A model generated the notes under the pieces. That model made no database searches. It worked only from the letters and a program-made list of their open reading frames with translations, and was not told where the DNA came from. From the NCBI GenBank assembly GCA_026985755.1, contig JALSPX010000040.1:1-18176 (forward strand): a DNA stretch of 18,176 nucleotides. Direction: 5' to 3'. Position 1 is the stretch's first letter. The number at the start of each line of letters is the position of its first letter. The translations under genes were made by a program, and so were the position numbers. Positions 5,820 through 13,656 of this stretch are shown one piece after another. This stretch comes from Sulfurovum sp. (GTDB lineage Bacteria; Campylobacterota; Campylobacteria; Campylobacterales; Sulfurovaceae).

Positions 5820-7922
5820 GTGTTTAATGCGTTTATAAAAAGTTCTATTATCTTAGTGATTGTAAGTGCTGTAGCTTTGGGAATATTATTTATTTATGCC
5901 TATGAGCAGATTGCATTAGATGCAGATAAGCTGATTCATTATAAACCTGAAACTTCTTCTGTTATATTGGATAGAAATGGTGAGAAACTAGCCTATATTT
6001 TCAAAAAACAACATCGTTTATACGCACGCTACGATGATATACCAGGATTTTTAATAGAAGGTCTTGTGGCTATGGAAGATACACGATTTTTCGAGCACAA
6101 TGGGGTAAATCCTGATGCTATTTTGAGGGCTATTGTTAAAGATATAAAAGCGGGTTCTTTTATTGAAGGTGGAAGTACAATTACCCAACAGCTCATTAAA
6201 AACAAAGTACTCTCTAGTGAAAAAAAATTAATGCGTAAAATTAAAGAGGCAATTTTAGCACTAAAAATAGAGCATGAGCTAAGCAAGGAAGAGATTTTAG
6301 AACGCTATTTAAATGAAATCTCTTATGGCAATAACTATTTTGGGGTAAAGACAGCAGCACAAGGGTATTTTCATAAAGAGTTAGGAGCATTGACACTTAA
6401 AGAGTCTGCTATGTTGGTAGGTATTCCTAATGCCCCTAGTTTTTATAACCCTATACGACACTATAAACGTGCACTTAATCGTGCGAATAATGTGCTCTAT
6501 CGTATGAAAAGCATTGGTTGGATTACACAGGCTGACTATCTAAAAGCCGTAAAGGAATCACCTAAGGTCTATAAGACATCATTGACTCAAAATGTCACAC
6601 CCTATATTATTGATGAAGTTGTGCGTCGTTTTAAAGGAAAATTAGGTGATATTAGGACAGGTGGCTATCAAATTTATACAACAATAGATATGAAACAACA
6701 AGCTATAGCTAGAGAAGCTGTAAGTTATGTATATGACAAAGCATTAAAAAAATACAACGAAAATCCTAAAAAGACTACGATTAATGCAGCATTTGTGGCT
6801 GTAGAGAGTAGTACAGGTGATATTTTGGCTATGGTAGGCGGAGAAAACTATAAGCGTTCGGTATTTAACCGTGTAACCCAATCTAAGCGACAGCCAGGTT
6901 CTGCATTTAAACCTTTTATTTATCAGACAGCTTTAGATATGGGTTATAACCCTGCAACACCTTTGACAGATCTTGCACGTACTTTTGAATATACATACAA
7001 TGGCAAAAAAAAGATATGGGCACCTAAAAACTATGAACATGATTTTAAAGGGTTTATTTCATTACGTGAAGCACTGGTGCATTCACGTAATTTGGCAACG
7101 GTGAATCTTGTGGCTGATTTAGGCATCAATACCATACGTGATAGATTGGCATTTTTAGATGTGCCACATATACCCAAAGATATGTCTATTGCTTTGGGTA
7201 ATTTAGGGTTGAGTCCTCTTAAAATGGCACAAATTTTTTCTGTATTTGCCAATAAAGGTCATATGATAGCACCAAGATTGGTAAGTAAAATTATCGCCAA
7301 AGAGGGTGCTGTGATTTATGAGACACGTCCTAAAGAGATAGCTGATTTCACTACGCCAGAGCAGGCATACCTTATGACAGATATACTTAAGGATGTGGTA
7401 AAAAGAGGTACGGGAAAAAATGCACGTGTAGAGGGTATAGCACTTGCAGGAAAAACAGGAACAACCAATCAAAATATAGATGCATGGTTTTGTGGCTATT
7501 CGCCTACAATAGAAGTGATTTCTTGGATGGGAAGAGATGACAACAAGCCTATAGGACATGGTGCAACGGGTGGAGCTATGGTGGCTCCTGCTTTTGCCTA
7601 TTATTTTAAAAAATTGATAGCACTCTATCCTGAAACCAAGCGTACATTTGATATACCACAGGGTGTCTTTAGGGGTGTCTATGAAGGGAAAACAGAACTT
7701 TATACTAAAAATTCTCCTCTTCCTAGCACACAAGCAAAAGAAAATCCATATAAAAAGTATCTCAATGAAGAGAATGAAACTATGAGCCCAGAGAGTGATA
7801 CTGGATTGATGCAAACGATTAAGATTGATAAAGAGATAGATAAAGATGAGGGGGATGCTTTACATCCTACACGCAAAGTACCAGAGCGTCCAGTTACCGA
7901 GGATAGCGGAGAATTATTTTAA
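5820..7922 (+). CDS. pbpA: Class A penicillin-binding protein (PBP1A), bifunctional transglycosylase/transpeptidase
   Basis: This 700-residue protein polymerises lipid II and crosslinks stem peptides in the periplasm. Residues about 8-28 form the single membrane anchor. The GT51 domain (about 45-215) shows EDTRFFEHNGV with catalytic Glu86, GGSTITQQLIKN and ERYLNEISYG. The transpeptidase domain has the active-site Ser361 in SAFK, SRN at 422-424 and KTGT at 545-548. The last 90 residues are a charged, low-complexity tail. The start is GTG 5820, because the codon just before it in this frame is a stop (5817-5819); AAAGG at 5809-5813 is 6 bases upstream. The homologous gene follows maf in Campylobacter, as I recall the order. 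It is equivalent to mrcA/ponA in other naming schemes. Confidence 0.94.
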   Translation: MFNAFIKSSIILVIVSAVALGILFIYAYEQIALDADKLIHYKPETSSVILDRNGEKLAYIFKKQHRLYARYDDIPGFLIEGLVAMEDTRFFEHNGVNPDAILRAIVKDIKAGSFIEGGSTITQQLIKNKVLSSEKKLMRKIKEAILALKIEHELSKEEILERYLNEISYGNNYFGVKTAAQGYFHKELGALTLKESAMLVGIPNAPSFYNPIRHYKRALNRANNVLYRMKSIGWITQADYLKAVKESPKVYKTSLTQNVTPYIIDEVVRRFKGKLGDIRTGGYQIYTTIDMKQQAIAREAVSYVYDKALKKYNENPKKTTINAAFVAVESSTGDILAMVGGENYKRSVFNRVTQSKRQPGSAFKPFIYQTALDMGYNPATPLTDLARTFEYTYNGKKKIWAPKNYEHDFKGFISLREALVHSRNLATVNLVADLGINTIRDRLAFLDVPHIPKDMSIALGNLGLSPLKMAQIFSVFANKGHMIAPRLVSKIIAKEGAVIYETRPKEIADFTTPEQAYLMTDILKDVVKRGTGKNARVEGIALAGKTGTTNQNIDAWFCGYSPTIEVISWMGRDDNKPIGHGATGGAMVAPAFAYYFKKLIALYPETKRTFDIPQGVFRGVYEGKTELYTKNSPLPSTQAKENPYKKYLNEENETMSPESDTGLMQTIKIDKEIDKDEGDALHPTRKVPERPVTEDSGELF

Positions 7923-7931
7923 GGGAGTCCG

Positions 7932-9236
7932 ATGCATAGTTTTGCACCAGAAATTTTATTGATTACCATATTGAGTTTAGTGATATTCTCAGACGCACTT
8001 GCCAATAGGCTGAAGATACCTTCGGTATTTATATTGCTTATAGGCTCTTATTTGGTTTATACCTATTTTAAAGCAGCAGTACCTATAGATTTGGCAGAAA
8101 ACTTTTCTACGGTGATACTTTTTTGTATCCCTCTTATTTTTATGGGAGATGCCCTGCATCTGCATTTCTCGGATATTAAAAAACATGCATGGAGTATTTT
8201 CTACTTAGCAGTGGTCGCTGTGGCACTCTCTATTACTGTGGGTGCAAGTCTCTCATACTTCAATGTGTATGAGGGTCTAAGTCTAGGTGCCTATGTGGCA
8301 CTCTTTGCTATCAATATGGCTACAGATGCAGTCTCTGTGCAGTCAGTACTTTCTCGTTTTGAGGGCATTGGGCACGATATCAAAGTGTTGATAGAAGGGG
8401 AATCGTTAGGCAATGATGCCACAGCAGTGATTGCCTTTTTCTTTATAGGTTTGCCATGGATGGTATCTGGTCATATAGATGCAGGTGTTGCTGCCATGGA
8501 TGCTTTACGTGTATTTGCGATGAGTACAGTAATTGGATTGGCACTTGGCTTTGGATTTTATTTGACAATGAAGCTTTTTTCTAATAAGCGTGGTGAGCTC
8601 TTTGCATTTGTAGTAGAAGCATATGTAGCCTATGTGCTCGCAGAGGAGATGCATATCTCTGGTATTTTGACACTTATCGTTGCTATTGTAGCTACAAAAG
8701 CATGGATAGATGCCGACTTGGCACATGATACACAAAAGAAAACGAAAAGTTTTATGCGTAAGTTGCGTTTGGGTGGCATAGAGACAACGACACATGAGAG
8801 GCTTGAATATATTTATGAAATGGCAAAAGAGTTTGGATATATTGCCGCAGTAGTCATCTTTTTTGCCTTGGCGGAGATGGTAGATTTTAAGTTGCTTTGG
8901 GAATATAAAGCAGAGATATTTATTATGTTTGTAGCAACAACACTTATTCGTGCTATCTCTATGGCAAAGTTTGCTTTTTTTGGTAGTGTAAAGGCATTGA
9001 CCCCCATTAAGCCTGTAGGACTAGAGGGCTGGTTTATCTTGACATTCTCAGGGATGAAGGGTGCACTCTCTATTATCTTGGTACATATGATACCGGACAG
9101 TTTTGAGCACAAAGAGCTTTTTGAAGCTGTGACAATAGGTGTGGTTGTGTTGTCTATCTTTGTTTACGGTACAACACTGTGGACTTATTTTACGTTTTTT
9201 AAGAGAGATGAAGAGAAGCGTTTGTTTAAAAACTAA
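7932..9236 (+). CDS. CPA1/NhaP-type Na+(K+)/H+ antiporter
   Basis: This 434-residue polytopic inner-membrane protein has about 12 hydrophobic segments. CPA1 antiporters exchange Na+ or K+ for protons to control internal pH and salt. Diagnostic features are ATDAV (Thr131-Asp132, the unwound helix), EGESLGNDATAV (Asn161-Asp162, the ion-binding ND pair) and a C-terminal SGMKGALSIIL that matches the family G-x-R/K-GA-S motif. It lacks a large C-terminal RCK-type cytoplasmic domain; it ends in a short basic tail. GGGAG at 7923-7927 is the ribosome-binding site, overlapping the region just after the pbpA stop, so the two are probably one transcript. Ion choice cannot be told from the sequence. Confidence 0.88.
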   Translation: MHSFAPEILLITILSLVIFSDALANRLKIPSVFILLIGSYLVYTYFKAAVPIDLAENFSTVILFCIPLIFMGDALHLHFSDIKKHAWSIFYLAVVAVALSITVGASLSYFNVYEGLSLGAYVALFAINMATDAVSVQSVLSRFEGIGHDIKVLIEGESLGNDATAVIAFFFIGLPWMVSGHIDAGVAAMDALRVFAMSTVIGLALGFGFYLTMKLFSNKRGELFAFVVEAYVAYVLAEEMHISGILTLIVAIVATKAWIDADLAHDTQKKTKSFMRKLRLGGIETTTHERLEYIYEMAKEFGYIAAVVIFFALAEMVDFKLLWEYKAEIFIMFVATTLIRAISMAKFAFFGSVKALTPIKPVGLEGWFILTFSGMKGALSIILVHMIPDSFEHKELFEAVTIGVVVLSIFVYGTTLWTYFTFFKRDEEKRLFKN

Positions 9237-9241
9237 GAAGA

Positions 9242-9266
9242 TGTTCTATATCAAGGATATAGAACA
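9242..9266. terminator. Hairpin between convergent genes (possible bidirectional terminator)
   Basis: TGTTCTATATC (9242-9252) and GATATAGAACA (9256-9266) form a perfect 11-bp stem with a 3-base loop. It lies 5 bases after the antiporter stop and 17 bases from the end of the convergent lipoprotein gene. The T-tract is short on the forward side (TTTT at 9271-9274), and the reverse side is also moderately T-rich. The stem is AT-rich, so strength is uncertain. Confidence 0.6.
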
Positions 9267-9283
9267 AACATTTTATCCTATTG

Positions 9284-9679
9284 TTAGTCACCAGCTATGA
9301 CACAAGCTGTAGATACATCCTCGTAGAGAGAAATATCTTGAATATTAAGTGCCTCACCATACTCTACTAGACTTAATTCGGAACAATTCCCTATTTCACC
9401 AAATGGACTAGATGCTCTACCATAAGTATTACAATTAGTGGTATTAGCAGGAGAATCGCGAAGCACATTATTTGCTAACCTTTGTTCTCCAGTTGTGAAG
9501 TTTGTTATAGTAAGTATAGGAGTAGAGCACGCGGAAGCTTTCATACTATGGATGATGATAATCGCTGTTTTTTCCTTCATCTGTTCCGTAATACTCTTAC
9601 TTTTTTTACTACCTCCCCCACCACATCCCGAAAGAAGTAATGCACCTAATGCGATTGTTACTAAACCTAATTTTTTCAT
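9284..9679 (-). CDS. Small Cys-rich lipoprotein, function unknown
   Basis: The 131-residue product has a clear lipoprotein signal: MKKLGLVTIALGALLLSGC with the acylated Cys at residue 19, then a GGGGSKKSK linker. The mature domain has four further Cys (51, 83, 99, 126), enough for two disulfides in the periplasm or on the surface. It has no recognised family motif. The ribosome-binding site AAGGA (complement of 9686-9690) is 6 bases before the ATG. A TATAAT box (complement of 9709-9714) lies 29 bases before the start, so the gene is probably monocistronic. It sits alone between the antiporter and glnA. Confidence 0.72.
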   Translation of the reverse strand: MKKLGLVTIALGALLLSGCGGGGSKKSKSITEQMKEKTAIIIIHSMKASACSTPILTITNFTTGEQRLANNVLRDSPANTTNCNTYGRASSPFGEIGNCSELSLVEYGEALNIQDISLYEDVSTACVIAGD

Positions 9680-9708
9680 ATAACATCCTTTTAAATTGTT
9701 GTATGAGT

Positions 9709-9714
9709 ATTATA
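9709..9714 (-). promoter_or_regulatory. Predicted -10 (TATAAT) of the small lipoprotein gene
   Basis: Reading the reverse strand, TTGTATAATAC contains a perfect TATAAT 29 bases upstream of the lipoprotein ATG. No -35 was identified. Confidence 0.5.
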
Positions 9715-9780
9715 CAAAAGGGTAGCTTGAAGTTTAGTAATATATATGGGGGGATAATATTGAAATTAGATAAGCCGTAT

Positions 9781-9801
9781 GGTAGGCCAGAGATGCCCAC
9801 C
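9781..9801. repeat. Hairpin after glnA (weak terminator or degenerate REP-like element)
   Basis: GGTAGGC (9781-9787) can pair with GCCCACC (9795-9801) over a 7-base loop. The stem is 7 bp with one G-U in the glnA transcript. It begins 6 bases after the glnA stop. No T-tract follows, so it is a weak terminator at best. Its GC-rich make-up in an AT-rich gap resembles the other palindromic elements of this window. Confidence 0.4.
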
Positions 9802-9807
9802 AAAACA

Positions 9808-11241
9808 TTAGCAAGAGTACGTTGTAATGTACTCATGTGCGGTTGGGCGACCCTCTACAGGAATTACGTGTCTGTCAAACATGTAATCAACATACTCTTT
9901 AATATATTCTGGACTCATGATAGGAGCAAGGAAGTCATGGTCTTTTTCTAGACCTTCTAGTGCATCTCTAAAAGAGTTTGGAAGTTCAGGAATTTTTCTT
10001 TCAGCAATTTCCTCTCGACTAAGTTCAAATAGGTCTTCATTAAATGGACCTACTAAGTCATAACCACCTTTTTTGATACCATCAAGACCGGCTGTCATAA
10101 GTACCGCAAATGCAAGGTAAGGACATGAAGTTGAGTCAGGGAAGCGTGTCTCAATTCTTGTCGCTTTTTCTCCCGCACCATAAGGAATACGACAAGCTGC
10201 ACTTCGGTTTTGACTAGAGTATGTCAAGATACGTGGTGCTTCAAAACCTGGGAGTAGTCTCTTGTAAGAGTTTGTACTTGGGTTTGTAAAAGAAGCAACA
10301 GCCTCTTTGTGTTTAAAGATACCACTTAGGTAGTCAAGTGCTGTTTTAGAAAGGTTTGCATATTCGCCCTCTTTATAGAAAAGATTTTTACCATCTTTCC
10401 AGAGTGATTGGTGTACGTGCATACCGTTTCCGTTATCATTGTAGATAGGTTTTGGCATAAATGTTGCTGTTTTACCATTGAGGTGTGCTACCATTTTAAC
10501 AACATATTTATATTTTTGTACATTGTCAGCTGCTGTAATGATATCTGAAAATACAACACCAATTTCATGTTGTCCTTGTGCCACTTCATGGTGCCCAAGT
10601 ACTACTTCAATACCTACCTCTTCAAGAAGCATCATCATTTCAGCTCTTAAATCTACCGCAGAATCTGTAGGCATGACTGGGAAGTACCCCCCCTTAATTC
10701 TAGGTCTGTGACCCATGTTTCCATACTCACCATAGTCTTCAGCATCAGCCCAGTGACCTTCGTCTGTTTCTACCTTAAATGATTGGTGGTTGTCATTGTC
10801 TACGATTTTTACGTCATCAAAGATGAAAAATTCGTTTTCAGGACCAAAGTAAGCAGCGTCAGCTACACCCGCTTCATCTAGTGCTTTGAGTGCTTTTTTA
10901 GCGATTGATCTAGGACATTTAGCATAAAGCTCATTTTTGTAGATGTCGTAAACATCACAAATCACGATGACAGTGCTGTCAGCTGTAAATGGATCGAGGA
11001 ATGCAGATGTTACATCTGGCTTGAGAATCATATCTGATTCATTGATTGGTTGCCAGTTTTCGATAGATGAACCATCAAAAGGAAGTCCAGCTTCAAGCAT
11101 TTTATCATCTACAGCAGTTGCTCTGTATGAGATGTGGTGCCATGCACCTTTGATATCTGTAAATCTAAAGTCAATGAATTCTACTTCATTCTCTTCACAA
11201 TATTTGTTAAATTCTGCCATGTTGTTTACGAATTTACCCAT
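9808..11241 (-). CDS. glnA: Glutamine synthetase, type I
   Basis: This enzyme makes glutamine from glutamate, ammonia and ATP and is the main ammonia-assimilation step. The 477 residues fit bacterial GSI dodecamers. Visible motifs are LPFDGSSI (Asp56 latch loop), FGPENEFFIF with metal-binding Glu, GHHEVAQGQHEIG, the ATP-site segment NGNGMHVHQSL, and the flap NPSTNSYKRLLPG. The usual adenylylation motif NLYDLPPE is replaced by NEDLFELSRE, so Phe405 stands where the modified Tyr would be. Regulation by GlnE-type adenylylation is therefore unlikely, as reported for H. pylori GlnA. The ribosome-binding site AGGAG (complement of 11250-11254) is 8 bases from the ATG, and a perfect extended -10 lies further upstream. 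The gene has the same strand as the PHP gene but its own promoter. Confidence 0.97.
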   Translation of the reverse strand: MGKFVNNMAEFNKYCEENEVEFIDFRFTDIKGAWHHISYRATAVDDKMLEAGLPFDGSSIENWQPINESDMILKPDVTSAFLDPFTADSTVIVICDVYDIYKNELYAKCPRSIAKKALKALDEAGVADAAYFGPENEFFIFDDVKIVDNDNHQSFKVETDEGHWADAEDYGEYGNMGHRPRIKGGYFPVMPTDSAVDLRAEMMMLLEEVGIEVVLGHHEVAQGQHEIGVVFSDIITAADNVQKYKYVVKMVAHLNGKTATFMPKPIYNDNGNGMHVHQSLWKDGKNLFYKEGEYANLSKTALDYLSGIFKHKEAVASFTNPSTNSYKRLLPGFEAPRILTYSSQNRSAACRIPYGAGEKATRIETRFPDSTSCPYLAFAVLMTAGLDGIKKGGYDLVGPFNEDLFELSREEIAERKIPELPNSFRDALEGLEKDHDFLAPIMSPEYIKEYVDYMFDRHVIPVEGRPTAHEYITTYSC

Positions 11242-11275
11242 GTCTAACGCTCCTAAATTAAAATTTTATCCCTAG

Positions 11276-11283
11276 ATTATAGC
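11276..11283 (-). promoter_or_regulatory. Predicted promoter of glnA (GCTATAAT)
   Basis: The reverse strand reads TAGCTATAATCTAGGG. The TATAAT hexamer (complement of 11276-11281), preceded by GC, lies 34 bases before the glnA ATG. No NtrC/sigma-54 GG-GC pair was noticed in the 74-base gap. Confidence 0.6.
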
Positions 11284-11315
11284 TAGTAAATCATAAATAA
11301 GCATAGATATTTTGC

Positions 11316-12107
11316 TTAAAAAGTAATCAATTGCTTCTCTCTCTCTTTAAAAGTAACAGCTTGGGTGTATCCAATATCTTTTGCCAATGTAGTGGCAAGT
11401 TCATAGCCAGCACCTATGTGCTCGACTGCATGGGCATCAGAAGAGAAGGTAATAGGGATACCCAGTGCATAGGCTTCTTCTAATAAGGCACGTGAAGGGT
11501 ACATCTCACCTACAGGTTTACGTAATCCTGCGGTATTTATCTCTATGACCATATTGGATTTTTTGATGGCTAGGAGTACCTCTTTTGCTAAGAGTCTTAT
11601 ATCTTGTTTGGGCATAAATTTAAAGACTTTTATGAGGTCAAGGTGACCGACTATATCGAACTTCCCAGACTTTGCCATGGCTGCAGTAGCTTCGAAATAG
11701 GCTTTCCATATTTCATCTATGTCTTTATTTTTCCATCCACCTATAAACTCTGGATTGTCAAAACTCCATTTGTCTATGAAGTGCACAGAGCCTATGAGAT
11801 AATCTACATCAGCACCCAGTACACGTTCATCCATGTGTCCTGGTAGCCAGTCTACTTCATAGCCTAGTAAAATATCTATCTCTTGTTTGTACTTCTCTTT
11901 GGCAGTAAGAATATCGTGAAAATAGGCATCTATCTCATCAAAATCCAGCCTATACTTAGGGTCGAAATCCATTGGTGCGTGTTCTGAAAACCCATAGATA
12001 TCTATGCCAAGGGCTATAGCTTTTTGTATGTACGCATCTACGGTACCTTCTGCATGGTTACAGCGTGTGGTGTGGTTGTGTAAATCTACTCGTATTTTTT
12101 TATTCAT
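11316..12107 (-). CDS. hisJ: PHP-family histidinol-phosphatase (HisJ type)
   Basis: The 263-residue PHP-fold phosphoesterase probably removes phosphate from histidinol phosphate, the penultimate histidine-biosynthesis step. Metal-binding motifs in order: DLHNHT (Asp8, His10, His12), SEHAP (Glu42-His43), GYEVDW (Glu84), GSVHF (His109), GHLDL (His155) and SSDAH (Asp224, His226). These are the residues expected for a trinuclear metal site. The size and the GSVHF and GHLDLIK segments favour the HisJ subfamily over polymerase-type PHP domains, though other phosphoesters remain possible. No Shine-Dalgarno is visible before the ATG; the predicted -10 ends only 6 bases upstream, which points to a leaderless mRNA. 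Its neighbours are glnA on the same strand and a divergent U32 gene. Confidence 0.85.
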   Translation of the reverse strand: MNKKIRVDLHNHTTRCNHAEGTVDAYIQKAIALGIDIYGFSEHAPMDFDPKYRLDFDEIDAYFHDILTAKEKYKQEIDILLGYEVDWLPGHMDERVLGADVDYLIGSVHFIDKWSFDNPEFIGGWKNKDIDEIWKAYFEATAAMAKSGKFDIVGHLDLIKVFKFMPKQDIRLLAKEVLLAIKKSNMVIEINTAGLRKPVGEMYPSRALLEEAYALGIPITFSSDAHAVEHIGAGYELATTLAKDIGYTQAVTFKEREKQLITF

Positions 12108-12113
12108 AAAGTG

Positions 12114-12122
12114 ATTTTAGCA
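12114..12122 (-). promoter_or_regulatory. Predicted extended -10 of the PHP gene, placed for a leaderless transcript
   Basis: The reverse strand reads TGCTAAAATCACTTTATG. TAAAAT ends 6 bases before the ATG, so a start 7 bases downstream of the hexamer falls on the A of ATG. The intervening CACTTT has no ribosome-binding character. Confidence 0.5.
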
Positions 12123-12148
12123 TAGAAAACTACTTTTTACTACTTATA

Positions 12149-12157
12149 CGCTAAAAT
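12149..12157 (+). promoter_or_regulatory. Predicted extended -10 of the U32 (trhP) gene
   Basis: CGCTAAAAT sits 27 bases before the trhP ATG. Its -10 and that of the divergent PHP gene lie about 30 bases apart in a 77-base gap, so the two polymerases would share upstream DNA. A second TATAAC (12167-12172) is nearer to the gene. Confidence 0.5.
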
Positions 12158-12184
12158 AAGACTAATTATAACGATAGGACAGAT

Positions 12185-13516
12185 ATGCAAAACAAAGTAG
12201 AACTTTTGGCACCAGCAGGTAACTTAGAGAAAATGAAGATTGCTCTAAACTATGGTGCAGACGCGGTATATGGGGGAACAAGTACCTTTTCACTGCGTAT
12301 ACGTTCGGGTAAAGAGTTCGATATTGAGTCTTATGCAGCAGGGATAGAATATGCCCATGCACGGGGTAAAAAAGTTTATTCTACGGTAAACTCTTTTCCT
12401 TTTAACTCACAGATGAAACTCTATGAAAACCACATTGCTAAGATAGCAGAGCTCAAACCCGATGCGCTTATCGTCTCTAGCCCTGGGGTTGTGAAGATAG
12501 CCCATAAAATAGCCCCAGATATTCCTATCCACCTCTCGACACAAGCCAACGTTATGAATGCGATGGATGCAGAGGTCTATTATGATTTGGGTGTGAAGCG
12601 TATTATCGTAGCACGTGAGATTTCACTCAAAGATTGTGAAGCGATAAAAAATCATATTCCTGATTTAGAGTTAGAGATATTTGTGCATGGTTCGATGTGT
12701 TTTGCGTATTCTGGGCGTTGTCTCATTTCATCTCTCCAAACGGGGCGTGTGCCCAACCGTGGTAGCTGTGCCAATGACTGTCGTTTCCCCTATGAAATTT
12801 ATGCACATAACCCTGAGTCTGGTACGACCTTTAGACTCGATGAAGAAGAGGGCATAGGTACCTACATCATGAATGCAAAAGATATGAACATGGCATCACA
12901 TGTCGACGAGATACTCAAATCGGGTGTGATAGACTCTCTCAAAATAGAAGGACGTACCAAGTCTCCTTATTATGCAGGTGTGGTTACAAAAGCCTACAGA
13001 CATGCTATAGATGACTATTATAAAAATGACTTTGATGAAAAACGCTATCAAAAAGAGTTAAACACTACACAAAATCGTGGATTTTCAGATGCCTATTTAC
13101 TTTCACGACCATTTGACAGAAACAACACAGAGTCCAATGACTTTTCCATACAGTACGGTACCCATCAAGTAGCAGGTTTGGTAAGCGAAGATGGCTTAAG
13201 CTGGAAATGTAAAGACAAGACCTGCCTAGGTGACTCTGTAGAGATTGTCGTACCTGTGGATGCCAAAGTAGAGCTGGTAGATAACGACATAGGAAAGATA
13301 GAAGAGATAGCAGGACACTATGTCATCACCTTTAAAAAACTCACTACCAAAGAAGGTAAGGAGTTGGAGTGTGTGCATAGTGGCAATGTCAATGATATCT
13401 TACTCCCAGCTCCATTGCCAGGGTATACGATACTTAGACGTGAAATCGCTGAAGCATTAGAAAAAAAAGGTCTAACCGAAGACTCAACCCCAATGAAACT
13501 AGAACAAGAAAAGTAG
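12185..13516 (+). CDS. trhP: U32-family protein, TrhP (YegQ)-like tRNA uridine hydroxylation factor
   Basis: Once labelled a collagenase-like peptidase, the U32 family is now known to include prephenate-dependent Fe-S proteins; E. coli TrhP (YegQ) helps hydroxylate U34 of tRNAs. The 443 residues match TrhP (about 450) rather than UbiU/UbiV (about 300) or RlhA (about 650). The N-terminus has ELLAPAGNLEKMKIALNYGA. The U32 signature EIFVHGSMCFAYSGRCLIS carries Cys172 and Cys179, and NRGSCANDCR adds Cys195 and Cys199, a likely [4Fe-4S] set. A C-terminal beta domain follows (about 340-430). AGGA at 12176-12179 supports the start. In C. jejuni a U32 gene also precedes purE and glyQ near glnA, as I recall. 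The exact tRNA target is inferred. Confidence 0.85.
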   Translation: MQNKVELLAPAGNLEKMKIALNYGADAVYGGTSTFSLRIRSGKEFDIESYAAGIEYAHARGKKVYSTVNSFPFNSQMKLYENHIAKIAELKPDALIVSSPGVVKIAHKIAPDIPIHLSTQANVMNAMDAEVYYDLGVKRIIVAREISLKDCEAIKNHIPDLELEIFVHGSMCFAYSGRCLISSLQTGRVPNRGSCANDCRFPYEIYAHNPESGTTFRLDEEEGIGTYIMNAKDMNMASHVDEILKSGVIDSLKIEGRTKSPYYAGVVTKAYRHAIDDYYKNDFDEKRYQKELNTTQNRGFSDAYLLSRPFDRNNTESNDFSIQYGTHQVAGLVSEDGLSWKCKDKTCLGDSVEIVVPVDAKVELVDNDIGKIEEIAGHYVITFKKLTTKEGKELECVHSGNVNDILLPAPLPGYTILRREIAEALEKKGLTEDSTPMKLEQEK

Positions 13517-13528
13517 AGAGAAACAACT

Positions 13529-13632
13529 CGTTCCCACGTTGTATGTGGGAATGTATATTTGAGTTTGATATGCTAAAATAGTGATTAGTTTATTAAATTG
13601 ATATATGCATTCCCACGCAAAGCATGGGAACG
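13529..13632. repeat. Pair of inverted REP-like hairpins between trhP and purE
   Basis: The left unit, 13529-13553, is a hairpin with arms CGTTCCCAC and GTGGGAATG. The right unit, 13608-13632, has arms CATTCCCACGC and GCATGGGAACG. The right unit read on the reverse strand matches the left unit plus its flank at 25 of 32 positions, so they are two inverted copies of one element. The 54 bases between them hold the predicted purE promoter. No gene is present. Confidence 0.8.
13571..13579 (+). promoter_or_regulatory. Predicted extended -10 of purE, inside the inverted repeat pair
   Basis: TGCTAAAAT matches the other promoters of the window. It lies 77 bases before the purE ATG, so the right-hand hairpin (13608-13632) would be part of the purE leader. 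Confidence 0.5.
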
Positions 13633-13656
13633 ATTTGAATACAAAGGAAATAAAAA

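Noticed and set aside
5801..5827. Eight-codon leader ORF (MMTKVLSV) overlapping the pbpA GTG start
   Set aside because: It could couple translation, but so short a frame is expected by chance and nothing in its codons suggests attenuation.
7203..7814. Reverse-strand open frame inside pbpA (203 codons)
   Set aside because: It is the complement of the transpeptidase domain; the translation is rich in Cys, His and Ile with no recognisable fold.
9640..9951. Forward open frame of 103 codons across the lipoprotein-glnA gap
   Set aside because: It overlaps the ends of two supported reverse genes and includes repeat-like DNA; there is no family motif.
11298..11318. TAAGC/GCTTA pairing at the end of the PHP gene as a terminator
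   Set aside because: The stem is only 5 bp with an 11-base loop and overlaps the stop codon; too weak to list.
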